Below, piece by piece: positions 20,104-29,982 of a DNA stretch of 64,000 nt; position 1 is the stretch's first letter, and each line of letters opens with the position of its first letter. Where the stretch lies: contig NZ_CAJXWX010000025.1 of assembly GCF_913062585.1 (NCBI RefSeq), positions 1 to 64,000 on the forward strand, in the 5' to 3' direction. Position numbers and translations under genes: made by a program. This DNA comes from an uncultured Sphingomonas sp. Its GTDB lineage: Bacteria; Pseudomonadota; Alphaproteobacteria; Sphingomonadales; Sphingomonadaceae. A model generated the notes under the pieces. It made no database searches. It was not told the origin of the DNA and saw nothing but the letters and a program-made list of their open reading frames with translations.

Positions 20104-21777
20104 TCAGCCCTGCGCCACCGGGCGCTTCACCATTCCGACCAGCAATGCGCTGACCACGACCCCCGCCACGAGCGCCCCGACATAGGCGGCCAGATGCGTG
20201 ACCGCGCCGGGGATCGGCAGGACGAAGATGCCGCCATGCGGCACGCGCAGCTCGACGCCCGCGACCATCGAGATCGCGCCCGTGATCGCCGAGCCCGCCA
20301 TCAGCGACGGGATCACCCGGAGCGGATCGCGCGCCGCGAACGGGATCGCCCCCTCACTGATGAAGGCCAGGCCCAGCACCGCCGCCGCCGCGCCCGCCTC
20401 GCGCTCGTCCGCCGTGAAGCGGTTGGCGAACAGCCGCGTCGCCAGCGCGATGGCGAGCGGCGGGGTCATGCCCGCCGCCATGGTCGCCGCCATCGGCGTA
20501 TAGACCTGCGACGCGACCAGCCCGACCGAGAAGGCATAGGCGGCCTTGTTGACCGGGCCGCCCATGTCGAACGCCATCATGCCGCCCAGGATCAGGCCCA
20601 GCAGCACCGCATTCGACCCCTGCATCCCGCGCAGCCATTCAGTCAGGAAGGACAGCACCGCCGCCACCGGCGTGCCGACCGCATAGATCATCAGCAACCC
20701 GGTCAGCAGCGTGCCGAGCAGCGGCAGGATCAGGACGGGCTTCAGGCCCTGGAGATTCTTGGGCAGGCGGATGACGCGGTTGAGCGCATCCACGCCATAG
20801 CCCGCGATGAAGCCCGCCACGATGCCGCCCAGAAAGCCCGCGCCCAGGCTGCTCGCCAGCATCCCGCCGATCATGCCGGGCGCGATGCCGGGCCGGTCCG
20901 CGACCGAATAGGCGATGTATCCGGCCAGCGCCGGGACCATCAGCGCAAAGCCGCCCTTGGCACCGATGGTGAACAGCGCATAGGCCAGCGTGCCCTTCGC
21001 CGCTTCGTCATTGGCGTGGATGCCGCCCAGCGCGAAGGCGAGCGCGATCAGAAGGCCGCCCGCCACCACGAAGGGCAGCATGAACGACACACCGGTCATC
21101 AGATGCTTGTACGGCCCGGCGCGTTCGGTCGCCGCGCTGGCGGACGAAGCACTGGCCTCGCCGCCTTGCGCCTTGGCCTCGGCCAACGCCTTTTCGATCA
21201 GCGCCGCGCCGCCGGTGATGGCAGGCTTGGTGCTGCTGACCAGCACCCGCTTGCCCGCGAAGCGCGCCCGGTCGACCTCGCGATCGGCGGCGATCACCAC
21301 CACATCGGCCTCGGCGATCTGCTCGGGCGTCAGGGGATTGCCCGCGCCGACCGATCCTTGTGTCTCGACATGGATGTCATAGCCGAGCTGCCGCGCGCCT
21401 TCCTGCAGGCCCTCGGCCGCCATGAAAGTGTGCGCGATGCCGGTGGGGCAGGATGTGATCGCGACGATCTTGCGGGTCGCCGCGACGGCCTTGCCGCCCA
21501 TATCCAGCGCGGCGGCCGGATCGGCGAGCACCGCCTCCAGCGTCAGCAGCCGATCGGCGCGCGCGCGGGTTGCCGCATCGGCGCTGCCCTCGGCCCCGAC
21601 GAACAACAGCCGGTCGCCGTCCCCGGCCGATACCGGATTGACCACGCCCTGTGCGGTGCGCAGCTCGATCTCGATCGGCTGACCCGTATCGCGCGCCGCG
21701 CGGCGCAGCGCCTCGCCCGCCAGGACGCCGGTGACACCCGCGTCCCCGGCGTCGACGATCGCCAATAGCCTCTTCAT
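20104..21777 (-). CDS. fruA: PTS fructose transporter, EIIB'BC
   Basis: Inner-membrane permease that takes up fructose and phosphorylates it to fructose 1-phosphate. The 557 residues comprise an N-terminal degenerate EIIB' domain without the active cysteine (about 1-95), an active EIIB domain with Cys110 in [18 protein letters not shown], a linker, and an EIIC domain of about nine to ten membrane helices from residue 225 ([20 protein letters not shown]) with the [11 protein letters not shown] and [11 protein letters not shown] signatures. The start codon overlaps the fruK stop in an ATGA, indicating translational coupling. The phosphate comes from the EIIA domain of FruB. Confidence 0.97.
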   Translation of the reverse strand: MKRLLAIVDAGDAGVTGVLAGEALRRAARDTGQPIEIELRTAQGVVNPVSAGDGDRLLFVGAEGSADAATRARADRLLTLEAVLADPAAALDMGGKAVAATRKIVAITSCPTGIAHTFMAAEGLQEGARQLGYDIHVETQGSVGAGNPLTPEQIAEADVVVIAADREVDRARFAGKRVLVSSTKPAITGGAALIEKALAEAKAQGGEASASSASAATERAGPYKHLMTGVSFMLPFVVAGGLLIALAFALGGIHANDEAAKGTLAYALFTIGAKGGFALMVPALAGYIAYSVADRPGIAPGMIGGMLASSLGAGFLGGIVAGFIAGYGVDALNRVIRLPKNLQGLKPVLILPLLGTLLTGLLMIYAVGTPVAAVLSFLTEWLRGMQGSNAVLLGLILGGMMAFDMGGPVNKAAYAFSVGLVASQVYTPMAATMAAGMTPPLAIALATRLFANRFTADEREAGAAAAVLGLAFISEGAIPFAARDPLRVIPSLMAGSAITGAISMVAGVELRVPHGGIFVLPIPGAVTHLAAYVGALVAGVVVSALLVGMVKRPVAQG

Positions 21778-22745
21778 GAATCCTCTCCCACCCTATGCGG
21801 GCCGGTGATCCCGGCTCCGCTGATCGTGACTTGCGCCGCCAGCGCGTCGATGGTTGCGAGGTCCGGCAGATGCGGACCCGGCCGTCCCAGCTTGGCGACG
21901 GCAAAGGCGGTCGACAGCCGCGCGATCCGCTCCAGCCCGGCGCCCTCGGCGATTCCGGCGGCCAGCCCGGCGACCATCGCATCGCCCGCGCCCACCGTGC
22001 TGGCGAGCGGCCCGGCGGGCAGATGTGCGACCAGCGCGCCTTCCGCCGACACGAACAGCGCGCCCTCCCCGCCCATCGACACGACCACCAGCGCCACGCC
22101 GCGCCGGTGCAGCGCGGTTGCGCAGGCGACGACATCCGCCATGGTCTCCAGCGCGGTGTCCGCCCAGGCGGCCAGCTCGCGGCGGTTGGGCTTGACGATC
22201 ATCGGCAACACATCGGCGCGCAGCGCGTGGGTCAGCGGCGCGCCGCTGGTATCCAGCAGCACGCGGGCGCCCCGCGCGGTCAGCGTCGCGACCATCTGGG
22301 CATAGATGATCGGGTCGCATCCGGGCGGCACGCTGCCCGACAGCACGATCAGCGCGTCGTCGGCCGCGAAGTCCGCCACAGCCTCCGTCACCGCCGCGAC
22401 ATCGGCATCGCCGACCACGGGGCCGCTCATATTGATGTCGGTGGTGTCAATGTCGTCGACGATCTTCATGTTAACGCGCGTGTCGCCGTCCACCCGCACG
22501 AAGCGGTCGTCGATCGCCTTGTCCGCGAACAGCGCCTCGAACAGGGTCGCATTGCCCTCACCCAGCAGCCCGAAGACGCTGACCGACGCGCCCCAGTCGG
22601 CGAGGCAGCTGGCGACGTTGACGCCCTTGCCGCCCGCATCCTGACGGATCGAGCGGGCGCGGTGGACTTCGCCCGGGACCAACCTGTCGAGCGTGATCGT
22701 CTGGTCGATGGCTGGGTTGAAGGTGACGGTGGCGATCCGCATCAT
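21774..22745 (-). CDS. fruK: 1-phosphofructokinase
   Basis: PfkB-family kinase that converts fructose 1-phosphate to fructose 1,6-bisphosphate, 323 aa. The N-terminal sugar-binding strand ([19 protein letters not shown]), the first PfkB signature region ([16 protein letters not shown]) and the second signature with the catalytic Asp ([18 protein letters not shown]) are present. The start ATG overlaps the fruB stop in an ATGA; a longer in-frame extension upstream has no such support. Its place between fruB and fruA is the standard fruBKA order. Confidence 0.96.
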   Translation of the reverse strand: MMRIATVTFNPAIDQTITLDRLVPGEVHRARSIRQDAGGKGVNVASCLADWGASVSVFGLLGEGNATLFEALFADKAIDDRFVRVDGDTRVNMKIVDDIDTTDINMSGPVVGDADVAAVTEAVADFAADDALIVLSGSVPPGCDPIIYAQMVATLTARGARVLLDTSGAPLTHALRADVLPMIVKPNRRELAAWADTALETMADVVACATALHRRGVALVVVSMGGEGALFVSAEGALVAHLPAGPLASTVGAGDAMVAGLAAGIAEGAGLERIARLSTAFAVAKLGRPGPHLPDLATIDALAAQVTISGAGITGPHRVGEDS

Positions 22746-25288
22746 GCCGCACTCCGTTCGCGCAGCTCGGCGACCGGCGCGACATCGAGCGCACGGACAT
22801 CGGCGGGGCTCTCCATCGTCAGCGCACGCGCGGCGAGCGCCTGAAGTGCGGGCAGCTCGCTGGCCCGCAGCCGCGCCTTGACGGCGGGCAGGTCGCGCGG
22901 CGTCATCGACAATTCGGTGACGCCCAGCCCGGTCAGCAGCGCCGCGCCGAACGGATCGCCCGCCAGCCCGCCGCAAACCCCGACCCAGCGATCATGCTGC
23001 CGCGCGCCCTCCACCGTCATCGCGATCAGCCGCAGGACCGCCGGGTGCATCGAGTCCGCCTCGCTCGCCAGTTCCGGATTCTGCCGGTCGATGGCGAGCG
23101 CATATTGCGTCAGGTCGTTGGTCCCGACCGAGAAGAAATCGGCGTGCTTCGCTAGGACATGGGCCTGGACGGCGGCGGCGGGCACCTCGATCATGATACC
23201 GACCGGCACGACCGGCGCGTCCAGCGACACGCGTATCGCCTCGCACCGCTCCCGCAACGTCACGAGTTCGGCAACCGAGGTGATCATCGGGAACATGATC
23301 GACAGGTCGCCACCATCCTTGGCGGCGCGGTAGAGCGCGCGCAGCTGCGGCTCCAGCAGATCGGGGCGGCGCAGCAGCAGTCGCGCACCACGCACGCCCA
23401 GAAAGGGGTTCTCCTCCTTCGGCAGATGCAGGTGCGGCACCTGCTTGTCGCCACCGATATCGAGCGTGCGGACGATCAGCGGACGGCCACCCAGCGCGTC
23501 GATCATCGCGCGATAGACGTCGTACTGCTCGTCCTCGCTGGGGCTGTCGCCACGTTCGAGGAACAGGAATTCGGTACGCATCAGGCCGACGCCCTCGCCG
23601 CCCTGCGCCAGCGCCTCGGCCACCTGGTCGGGGCGGTTCACATTTGCGGCGATCGCCATGCCATGGCCGTCGCGGGTGATGGCGGGGCGGCTGCGCTCGG
23701 CCTCTTCGGCGGCGCGGCGCGCGGCGATCGCGGCGATCCAGTCGCGCGCGGAGGCCAGGTCGGCCTCGGACGGATCGAGCCAGACCCGGCCGGTATCGCC
23801 ATCGACGATCGCGACCGTGCCTGCTGCCTGCGACAACAGCTCCGCGCCCGCCGCCACGACCGAGGGCAGGCCGAGCGTGCGCGCCAGGATCGCGCTGTGC
23901 GAGGTCGGGCCGCCCAGCGCGGTGGCGATGCCCGCGACGCGGTTGGTGTCGAGCGCGGCGGTATCGGACGGCGCCAGATCGCCCGCGACCAGGATGCACG
24001 GCTCCTCCGGCAAATCGTCGAGCGTGCCGAGCCCCAGGCCGGGGTCGATCTGCGCCAGCACGCGGCGACCGATATCGCGAAGATCGGCCGAACGCGCGGC
24101 GAGCACCGGATTGCCCAGCGCCGACAGCTGCCCCGCCATCCGCTCGATCGCCTGATGCCAGGCCCAGGCGACACCATGCCCCTCGACCATCAGCTGGCAG
24201 GTGAGCGTGATCAGGTCCGTATCGTCGAGCAGCCCCGCCTGCGCCTTGAAGATCGCCGCATCGCCCGCACCCAGCCGGCGGGTGGTGTCGTCGATCAGCC
24301 CCTGCATCTGCGCGCGCGTGCGGACCAGCGCGCCCTCCAGCAGGGTGCCGCCGGTCGCCAGGTCGACGGGATGGTCGACCACTTCCAGTTCGGCCGAGGC
24401 CAGGACATGGACCGTGCCGATCGCCAGCCCCGGGCTGGCCGCGACGCCGGCGATCATCGCGGGCGTGCCGACGGGCTTCCAACCCTGGACGGGCACGGCG
24501 TCGGCGGCCTTTTGCGCGGCACGTGCCGCCTCGGCCTTTTCCCGGCTGCTCAGGCGAGAAATGGTCCCATGAAAGCTGTCGAGCGCGCCGCGCGCGCCGG
24601 GACCGGAAGCCGAAATGGTGACGGCATCCCCGGCCTTCAGCCCGAGTTGCAGCAGCGCGACCAGGCTGCGCGGATCGGCGGTTTCCGCGCCGTGCCGGAC
24701 GCGAAGCGCCACCGGCAGTGCCTTGGCCGCTTCCGACCAGGCGGCGGCGGGACGGGCGTGCAGGCCGGTCGGATAATCGACCGTCCATGTCACCCGCTCG
24801 TCCAGATCGTCGGCGGCCAGGCCGCTGCGGTCCTGCGCGGTCGCATCATCCTGAAGCGCCGCGACGATCAGCGCCGGATCGCCGGTCGTCGCCAGCTGGT
24901 GCAGCCGCGCCTCGTCCTGGATCAGGCGGGTCAGGCGACGCAGGATCGCGATATGGCTGTCCGAACTGGCGGCGATACCGACGACCAGATGCGCGACCTG
25001 GCCGGGATTCCATTCGATTCCGTCGACGAATTGCAGGACCGCGATCCCGTCGCGCCGGACCAGCCCCTTGTCCTCGCCAAGACCATGCGGGATCGCCACG
25101 CCCGAGCCGAGGAACGTGTTCGCCACGCCCTCGCGCGCGATCATGCTCTCCTCATAACCCGCACCGACACAGCCAGCCGCCACGAGCAGCTGGCCCGCCT
25201 GGCGGATCGCGTCCGTCTTGTCGGTCGCCATGGCCGCGAGCCGGATCAGCTCCGGGCGGATGACAGAGGTTGGGGCGTGGGTGGACAT
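22742..25288 (-). CDS. fruB: Multiphosphoryl transfer protein FruB: fused EIIA-HPr-Enzyme I
   Basis: An 848-residue cytoplasmic protein that carries the whole soluble phosphate relay for fructose. Domains in order: EIIA-Fru (about 1-150, active His68 in GVAIPHGL), HPr (about 165-255, His178 in GLHARPAA), and Enzyme I (about 275-840, His464 in GGPTSHSAILAR, PEP site MRTEFLFLE and GTNDLTQYALAIDR). Because all three parts are fused, this operon needs no separate ptsHI. It heads the fruB-fruK-fruA-porin operon. A promoter with -35 TTGACT and -10 TTTCTA lies 47-75 nt upstream and is overlapped by the LacI-type operator. Confidence 0.97.
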   Translation of the reverse strand: MSTHAPTSVIRPELIRLAAMATDKTDAIRQAGQLLVAAGCVGAGYEESMIAREGVANTFLGSGVAIPHGLGEDKGLVRRDGIAVLQFVDGIEWNPGQVAHLVVGIAASSDSHIAILRRLTRLIQDEARLHQLATTGDPALIVAALQDDATAQDRSGLAADDLDERVTWTVDYPTGLHARPAAAWSEAAKALPVALRVRHGAETADPRSLVALLQLGLKAGDAVTISASGPGARGALDSFHGTISRLSSREKAEAARAAQKAADAVPVQGWKPVGTPAMIAGVAASPGLAIGTVHVLASAELEVVDHPVDLATGGTLLEGALVRTRAQMQGLIDDTTRRLGAGDAAIFKAQAGLLDDTDLITLTCQLMVEGHGVAWAWHQAIERMAGQLSALGNPVLAARSADLRDIGRRVLAQIDPGLGLGTLDDLPEEPCILVAGDLAPSDTAALDTNRVAGIATALGGPTSHSAILARTLGLPSVVAAGAELLSQAAGTVAIVDGDTGRVWLDPSEADLASARDWIAAIAARRAAEEAERSRPAITRDGHGMAIAANVNRPDQVAEALAQGGEGVGLMRTEFLFLERGDSPSEDEQYDVYRAMIDALGGRPLIVRTLDIGGDKQVPHLHLPKEENPFLGVRGARLLLRRPDLLEPQLRALYRAAKDGGDLSIMFPMITSVAELVTLRERCEAIRVSLDAPVVPVGIMIEVPAAAVQAHVLAKHADFFSVGTNDLTQYALAIDRQNPELASEADSMHPAVLRLIAMTVEGARQHDRWVGVCGGLAGDPFGAALLTGLGVTELSMTPRDLPAVKARLRASELPALQALAARALTMESPADVRALDVAPVAELRERSAA

Positions 25289-25334
25289 GTCTTTCTGGCC
25301 TCTCCGGCGCGAATCTACTCTTCGCTTATGCTGC

Positions 25335-25363
25335 TAGAAAACGTTTTCTCAAATCGAAGTCAA
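25335..25363 (-). promoter_or_regulatory. Predicted promoter of the fruBKA-porin operon
   Basis: Read on the minus strand: -35 TTGACT (25363-25358), a 17-nt spacer, and -10 TTTCTA (25340-25335). The perfect palindrome described separately covers the end of the spacer and the -10 box, so a bound repressor would block RNA polymerase. Confidence 0.5.
25336..25349. promoter_or_regulatory. Palindromic LacI-family operator, fruB side
   Basis: AGAAAACGTTTTCT is a perfect 14-bp palindrome with the central CG step typical of LacI/GalR-family operators. It lies 48 nt upstream of the fruB start codon, over the predicted -10 box, and is the natural target of the divergent LacI-family regulator. Confidence 0.75.
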
Positions 25364-25435
25364 TAGCGCTTGCCAGAAATCGTACGGACGGGCATTAGCG
25401 AGAGAACAGCGATGTCAGATCGCGCCGCGGAGAGG

Positions 25436-25449
25436 AGAGAACGTTTTCC
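25436..25449. promoter_or_regulatory. Second LacI-family operator, abutting the regulator start codon
   Basis: AGAGAACGTTTTCC matches the upstream palindrome at 12 of 14 positions and starts exactly 100 bp from it. It ends at the base before the regulator's ATG and includes its Shine-Dalgarno region (GGAGAG), so binding would autorepress the regulator-fbp unit. The integral-turn spacing would let one tetramer bridge both sites. Confidence 0.65.
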
Positions 25450-26478
25450 ATGACGGTCGGTATCAAGGACGTGGCGCGCGTCGCCAATGTCTCCACCGCC
25501 ACGGTATCGCGTGTGCTCGGCGGCCGCAATGTCGACGAGGCGATGCGTGACCGCGTTCTCGCGGCGGTGCGCTCGACCGGCTATCGGCCGAACCTCGCGG
25601 CCCGGCGGCTGCGGTCGCGGCACACCAACACGATCGGGCTGATCGTCGCGGATATCCGCAACCCCTTCTTCACCGCCGTTTCCCGCACCATCGAGAACCT
25701 GGCCTATGCCCGCGGCCTGCGGGTGATCCTGTGCAACACGGACGAGGATCCCACGCGTGAGGCCATGTACCTGCAACTGATGCAGGAGGAACGCGTCACC
25801 GGCGTCATCCTGGCCCCCACGCGACAGGGCCTGGCAACGCTGGCCAAGACGAAGCCCGATTATCCCATGATCCTGATCGACCGCGCCACGCCCGGCATCG
25901 CGCATGACTGCGTCGTGCTCGACAATGCGGCGATGGCCGCGATCCTGGTCGAGCATCTCCATGCCCGCGGCTTCCGCCGGATCGCCGGGCTGTTCGGCGC
26001 CTCCAGCAGCACCGGCGAGGAACGGCGCGCAGGCTTCGAGGCGGCGGCGCAGCGTCTGGACCTAGCGGCCGAGGCGGTCGCCGTCCCGCATGGCGATGGC
26101 GAGGTCGCGCGGATCGTGACCGACCTGCTCGCCCGGCCCGACCGGCCCGAGGCGCTGGTCGCCAGCAACGGCCTGGCCCTGATGGCGGTGCTGCGCACGC
26201 TCCACGGGCTCGGCCTGTCGGTGCCGGGCGACATGGCGCTGGCCGGATTCGACAATGAGGGATGGATGGACCTGGTCGGCGGCGGCCTGTCGGTGATCGA
26301 ACAGCCGATCGAGGAGATCGGTCGCACCGCCATGGCGATGCTGGTCGACCGGCTCGACCATGCCGATGCCGCGGTTCGCAAGGTCGTACTCGCCGGGCGG
26401 CTGGTCGCCCGCGGCTCGAGCGAACCGGTCGCCTCGAACACCACCGCTTTCTTTCCCTCCACCGAGCCTGGAGCCTGA
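25450..26478 (+). CDS. LacI-family transcriptional regulator of the fructose genes
   Basis: A 342-residue repressor-type protein: N-terminal LacI helix-turn-helix ([20 protein letters not shown]), hinge region [19 protein letters not shown], then a periplasmic-binding-protein-like effector domain ([20 protein letters not shown] ... [20 protein letters not shown]). It is divergent from fruBKA and sits 2 nt before fbp, so it probably senses a fructose phosphate and controls both units, similar in role to FruR/Cra. The ligand is not readable from the sequence. Confidence 0.9.
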   Translation: MTVGIKDVARVANVSTATVSRVLGGRNVDEAMRDRVLAAVRSTGYRPNLAARRLRSRHTNTIGLIVADIRNPFFTAVSRTIENLAYARGLRVILCNTDEDPTREAMYLQLMQEERVTGVILAPTRQGLATLAKTKPDYPMILIDRATPGIAHDCVVLDNAAMAAILVEHLHARGFRRIAGLFGASSSTGEERRAGFEAAAQRLDLAAEAVAVPHGDGEVARIVTDLLARPDRPEALVASNGLALMAVLRTLHGLGLSVPGDMALAGFDNEGWMDLVGGGLSVIEQPIEEIGRTAMAMLVDRLDHADAAVRKVVLAGRLVARGSSEPVASNTTAFFPSTEPGA

Positions 26479-26480
26479 CC

Positions 26481-27515
26481 ATGATGCCACGAATGTCGCT
26501 CACGCGCTTCCTGATCGAACAGCAGCGGGGCCCCGCGCAACTGCCCTCCGAACTGCGCCTGCTGATCGAGACGGTCGCGCGCGCCTGCAAGACGGTCGGC
26601 CATGCGGTGTCCAAGGGCGCGCTGGGCGAGGTGCTGGGCTCACTGGGCAGCGAGAACGTGCAGGGCGAGGTCCAGAAGAAGCTGGACGTGATCGCCAACG
26701 ACTTCCTGCTCGACGCCAATGAATGGGGCGGACATCTGGCGGCCATGGCGTCGGAAGAGATGGAGACGATCCACCGCATCCCCAATCGCTATCCCAAGGG
26801 CGAATATCTCCTGCTGTTCGATCCCATCGACGGGTCGAGCAATATCGACGTTTGCCTGTCGGTCGGCACCATCTTCTCGGTCCTGAAGGCCCCGGCGGAT
26901 GCGACCGGCCGCGAGATCGGCGAGCAGGATTTCCTCCAGCCCGGTTCGGAACAGGTGGCGGCGGGCTATGCCATTTATGGCCCGCAGACGCTGCTGATGC
27001 TGTCGATCGGCACCGGCGTGTACGAGTTCACGCTCGACCGCGAGATCGGGGCCTGGAACCTGACCGACGGGCCGATCCGGATGCCCGGCGGCACCCCCGA
27101 ATTCGCCATCAACATGGCGCGGCGGCGGCAATGGTCGGATATCGTCGCACGCTTTGTCGAGGAACGGATCCAGGGCACGGAAGGGCCGCTGGGAGCGGAC
27201 TACAATATGCGCTGGACCGGATCCATGGTCGCCGATGTCCACCGCATCCTGAAGCGCGGCGGCACCTTCCTCTACCCCCGCGACGAGCGGACCGGGCAGG
27301 CACGGCTGCGACTGATGTACGAGGCCAATCCGATGAGCTACCTGATCGAACAGGCGGGCGGCGCGGCGACCGATGGCACGACACGCATCCTGGACATCCC
27401 CCCCACCGGCCTGCACCAGCGCGTCGGACTGATGCTGGGCGACGCAGCAGAGATCGCCGCCCTTCAGGCTGCATCGGTCGCCGCACCGGAACTGGCATCC
27501 TCGGCCGTCGCATAG
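26481..27515 (+). CDS. fbp: Fructose-1,6-bisphosphatase, class I
   Basis: Hydrolyses fructose 1,6-bisphosphate to fructose 6-phosphate, 344 aa. The metal-binding signature [20 protein letters not shown] and the substrate-binding [19 protein letters not shown] with downstream [20 protein letters not shown] are diagnostic. The ATG lies 2 nt after the regulator stop with GGAG upstream; two further in-frame ATGs follow within 12 nt. Its pairing with the fru regulator makes sense: FruK delivers fructose 1,6-bisphosphate, and in a sphingomonad lacking strong phosphofructokinase flux, FBPase plus Pgi would send it to the Entner-Doudoroff route. Confidence 0.96.
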   Translation: MMPRMSLTRFLIEQQRGPAQLPSELRLLIETVARACKTVGHAVSKGALGEVLGSLGSENVQGEVQKKLDVIANDFLLDANEWGGHLAAMASEEMETIHRIPNRYPKGEYLLLFDPIDGSSNIDVCLSVGTIFSVLKAPADATGREIGEQDFLQPGSEQVAAGYAIYGPQTLLMLSIGTGVYEFTLDREIGAWNLTDGPIRMPGGTPEFAINMARRRQWSDIVARFVEERIQGTEGPLGADYNMRWTGSMVADVHRILKRGGTFLYPRDERTGQARLRLMYEANPMSYLIEQAGGAATDGTTRILDIPPTGLHQRVGLMLGDAAEIAALQAASVAAPELASSAVA

Positions 27516-27641
27516 GCCGATTCCGGCACGTCCCGAGCCCCTATCGGCCAGATTTGGGGGCTCGGACAGCCGAGCCCCGACAGCCACGCAGGATCGACGC
27601 CGCGATCAGCATGCGGGCGGGAAAAACAAACAAAAAATCGA

Positions 27642-27718
<77 letters not shown>

Positions 27719-27764
27719 GTGGGCGGGTCGACTAGCATCGCCTGCCCCCATGCGCCAGCCCTTT

Positions 27765-28433
27765 TTATGCCGCCACCGTTTTTGCGGCCTTGACCGTCGG
27801 GGCGGGTGTCTTGGGGCGATAGGCGCACAGATCCTCGACCGGGCAGCGCCAGCATTCGGGGCGCCTGGCCTTGCAGATGTAGCGGCCGTGCAGGATCAGC
27901 CAGTGATGCGCGTGCACCCGGAACGGCGCAGGCGTGGCCTTGTCCAGCTTCAGTTCCACCGCCAGCACCGTCTTGCCCTTGGCGAGACCCGTCCGGTTGC
28001 ACACACGGAAGATATGGGTGTCGACCGCGAAGGTTTCCTGCCCGAAGGCGACGTTGAGCACGACATTGGCGGTCTTGCGCCCGACCCCGGGCAGCCGCTC
28101 CAGCGCCGCGCGGTCCTGCGGCACCTCGCCGCCATGATCGTCGACCAGCATCTGCGACAGCGCGATGACGTTCTTGGCCTTGGTGTTGAACAGGCCGATC
28201 GTCTTGATGTGCGCCTTGAGCCCCTCTTCGCCCAGTTCCAGCATTTTCTGCGGCGTGTCGACATCGGCGAACAGGGCGCGCGTCGCCTTGTTGACGCCGA
28301 TATCGGTCGCCTGCGCCGACAGGGCGACCGCAACGACGAGGGTATAGGGGTTGCGAAATTCCAGCTCGGTCTCGGGATGCGGGTTCGCCTCCGCCAGCCG
28401 GTGGTAGAATTCGACGATATCGGCCTTCTTCAT
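27765..28433 (-). CDS. nth: Endonuclease III (DNA glycosylase/AP lyase)
   Basis: Base-excision repair enzyme that removes oxidised pyrimidines, 222 aa. The helix-hairpin-helix [12 protein letters not shown] carries the catalytic Lys120, and Asp138 lies in [10 protein letters not shown], the same positions as in E. coli. The C-terminal iron-sulfur cluster motif Cys-X6-Cys-X2-Cys-X5-Cys is intact ([17 protein letters not shown]). Start ATG is 5 nt after the dapB stop, with GAGG in between, so the two genes form a unit. Confidence 0.97.
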   Translation of the reverse strand: MKKADIVEFYHRLAEANPHPETELEFRNPYTLVVAVALSAQATDIGVNKATRALFADVDTPQKMLELGEEGLKAHIKTIGLFNTKAKNVIALSQMLVDDHGGEVPQDRAALERLPGVGRKTANVVLNVAFGQETFAVDTHIFRVCNRTGLAKGKTVLAVELKLDKATPAPFRVHAHHWLILHGRYICKARRPECWRCPVEDLCAYRPKTPAPTVKAAKTVAA

Positions 28434-28438
28434 GGTCC

Positions 28439-29167
28439 TCAGAGGCCCAGCACGTCGCCCATGCGATAGCGGCCCGGCGCCTGCCCTGCGAGCCACAGCG
28501 CCGCGCGCACCGCACCGCGCGCGAAGATGGTGCGGTCCTGCGCGAAATGGCCGAGGGTCAGCCGCTCACCCTCGCCCGCGAAGATCACCTCATGATCGCC
28601 GATCACCGAGCCACCGCGCAGCGCCGCCAGCCCGATCGTCCCCTCGGTCCGCGCGCCGACCAGACCCGCGCGCCCATCGACGCGCAGTTCCGACAACGGA
28701 TGCCCCCGCCCCGCCGCCGCCGCCTCGCCCAGCAGCAGCGCAGTGCCCGAGGGGGCGTCGACCTTGTGCCGGTGGTGCATCTCGGTAATCTCGATGTCCC
28801 AGTCGCTGCCCAGCCGTGCCGCCGCCTCGCGCACCAGATTGGCCAGCAGCGTGATGCCGAGCGAGGTATTGCCGGTCTGGAGCACCGCGATCTCGGTCGC
28901 GGCATCGTCAATCGCGGCATGTTGTGCAGGCGACAGGCCGGTGGTGCCGATGACAATCGGGGTCCGCGCGGCGCGGGCGGCGGCCAGATGCACGTCGAGC
29001 GCCCCGGCGATCGAGAAGTCGACCAGCACGTCGGCGGCCTTGGCCAGCGCGTCGGGATCGTCCCGCGAATCGCACCCACCCGCCAGGGTCGCGCCCTCGC
29101 CTTCGATCAGGTCCGCGATGGCGCGGCCCATGCGCCCGGCGCTGCCATAGATGCCGATGGCGGTCAT
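28439..29167 (-). CDS. dapB: 4-hydroxy-tetrahydrodipicolinate reductase
   Basis: NAD(P)H-dependent step of lysine and diaminopimelate synthesis, 242 aa. The nucleotide-binding IGIYGSAGRMGRAIADLIEG opens the protein and the substrate-binding signature EITEMHHRHKVDAPSGTA lies near residue 130. Start ATG was chosen because it directly precedes the Rossmann strand and follows GGAG; an in-frame extension upstream is unlikely. The gene is co-directional with nth. Confidence 0.97.
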   Translation of the reverse strand: MTAIGIYGSAGRMGRAIADLIEGEGATLAGGCDSRDDPDALAKAADVLVDFSIAGALDVHLAAARAARTPIVIGTTGLSPAQHAAIDDAATEIAVLQTGNTSLGITLLANLVREAAARLGSDWDIEITEMHHRHKVDAPSGTALLLGEAAAAGRGHPLSELRVDGRAGLVGARTEGTIGLAALRGGSVIGDHEVIFAGEGERLTLGHFAQDRTIFARGAVRAALWLAGQAPGRYRMGDVLGL

Positions 29168-29347
29168 GCGGGGGGCTCCGATGGATGAGAGGGAGGAGGT
29201 CGTCATGCGGATGTCCTTGGCACAGGTCCAGTCGAGGGGAAACCGGCGGGTCACGCAATCTTTATTGCCTACCCGTCGGCCGAACTGATGCTATGATCCG
29301 CGATGAAGAGCGGCCACTGCCTGTTATAGCGACGGGGACGAATAACC

Positions 29348-29836
29348 TTGCACCGCGCGATTGGGATGCTGACGATCGTGGCGCTGTCCATGCTGCTTAT
29401 CGCCTGCGGGAAACGCGAGAGGGCCCCAACCCCAGAGCAATTTCACGCCGAGCAGCAGCGATCCACCTACGGACCCACGAGTGACTGGCGGCTCTCCAAC
29501 GCGACATGGTCCCGTTCGACTCAAAAGATGCGCGATCGGGCCTATCTGTTCTGCTGGCAAAAGCGACGTGGCGATCCACTATGCCCGCCGTCACAGGATT
29601 TCGCACTCATCCTCGCCAATCATGCCGAAAGCAATGCGCGCGCCGCCGTCCGGGGCGAGGGGCATGGCATGCCCTTCTTTGATGCGATCCGTCAGCGCCC
29701 CGATGCTTATATCGCCGCCCGGCAACACTGCATGATGGTCTATCAGGATGGAGGAGCAGCCGATGCCCGGAGCCTAGGACCATGCCTCACCAACGCCGTC
29801 GGCGGGGATTATTTTGGTATCGTGCCTGTGCCATGA
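29348..29836 (+). CDS. Putative lipoprotein, unknown function
   Basis: A 162-residue product with a lipoprotein signal: basic n-region, hydrophobic core LTIVALSMLL and lipobox LLIAC at about residue 20. The mature part is hydrophilic and contains four further cysteines, possibly two disulfides. The start is uncertain: a TTG preceded by GGGGA gives a proper charged n-region, while an ATG six codons later has no Shine-Dalgarno. Its base composition is lower in GC than its neighbours, suggesting an accessory gene. No family recognised. Confidence 0.6.
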   Translation: MHRAIGMLTIVALSMLLIACGKRERAPTPEQFHAEQQRSTYGPTSDWRLSNATWSRSTQKMRDRAYLFCWQKRRGDPLCPPSQDFALILANHAESNARAAVRGEGHGMPFFDAIRQRPDAYIAARQHCMMVYQDGGAADARSLGPCLTNAVGGDYFGIVPVP

Positions 29837-29982
29837 AACGGCTGTGAGGAAAATGTGACACCCTCGACAGCAAGGGTTTCGCCGGGAACAGCATCCGGGC
29901 GAGCACTGGGCTGAACACGACGTTCGCATATCGCGCATAGCGGATAGCTTCACCCCGGCAATCATAAGGTCCGCACTCTCAG

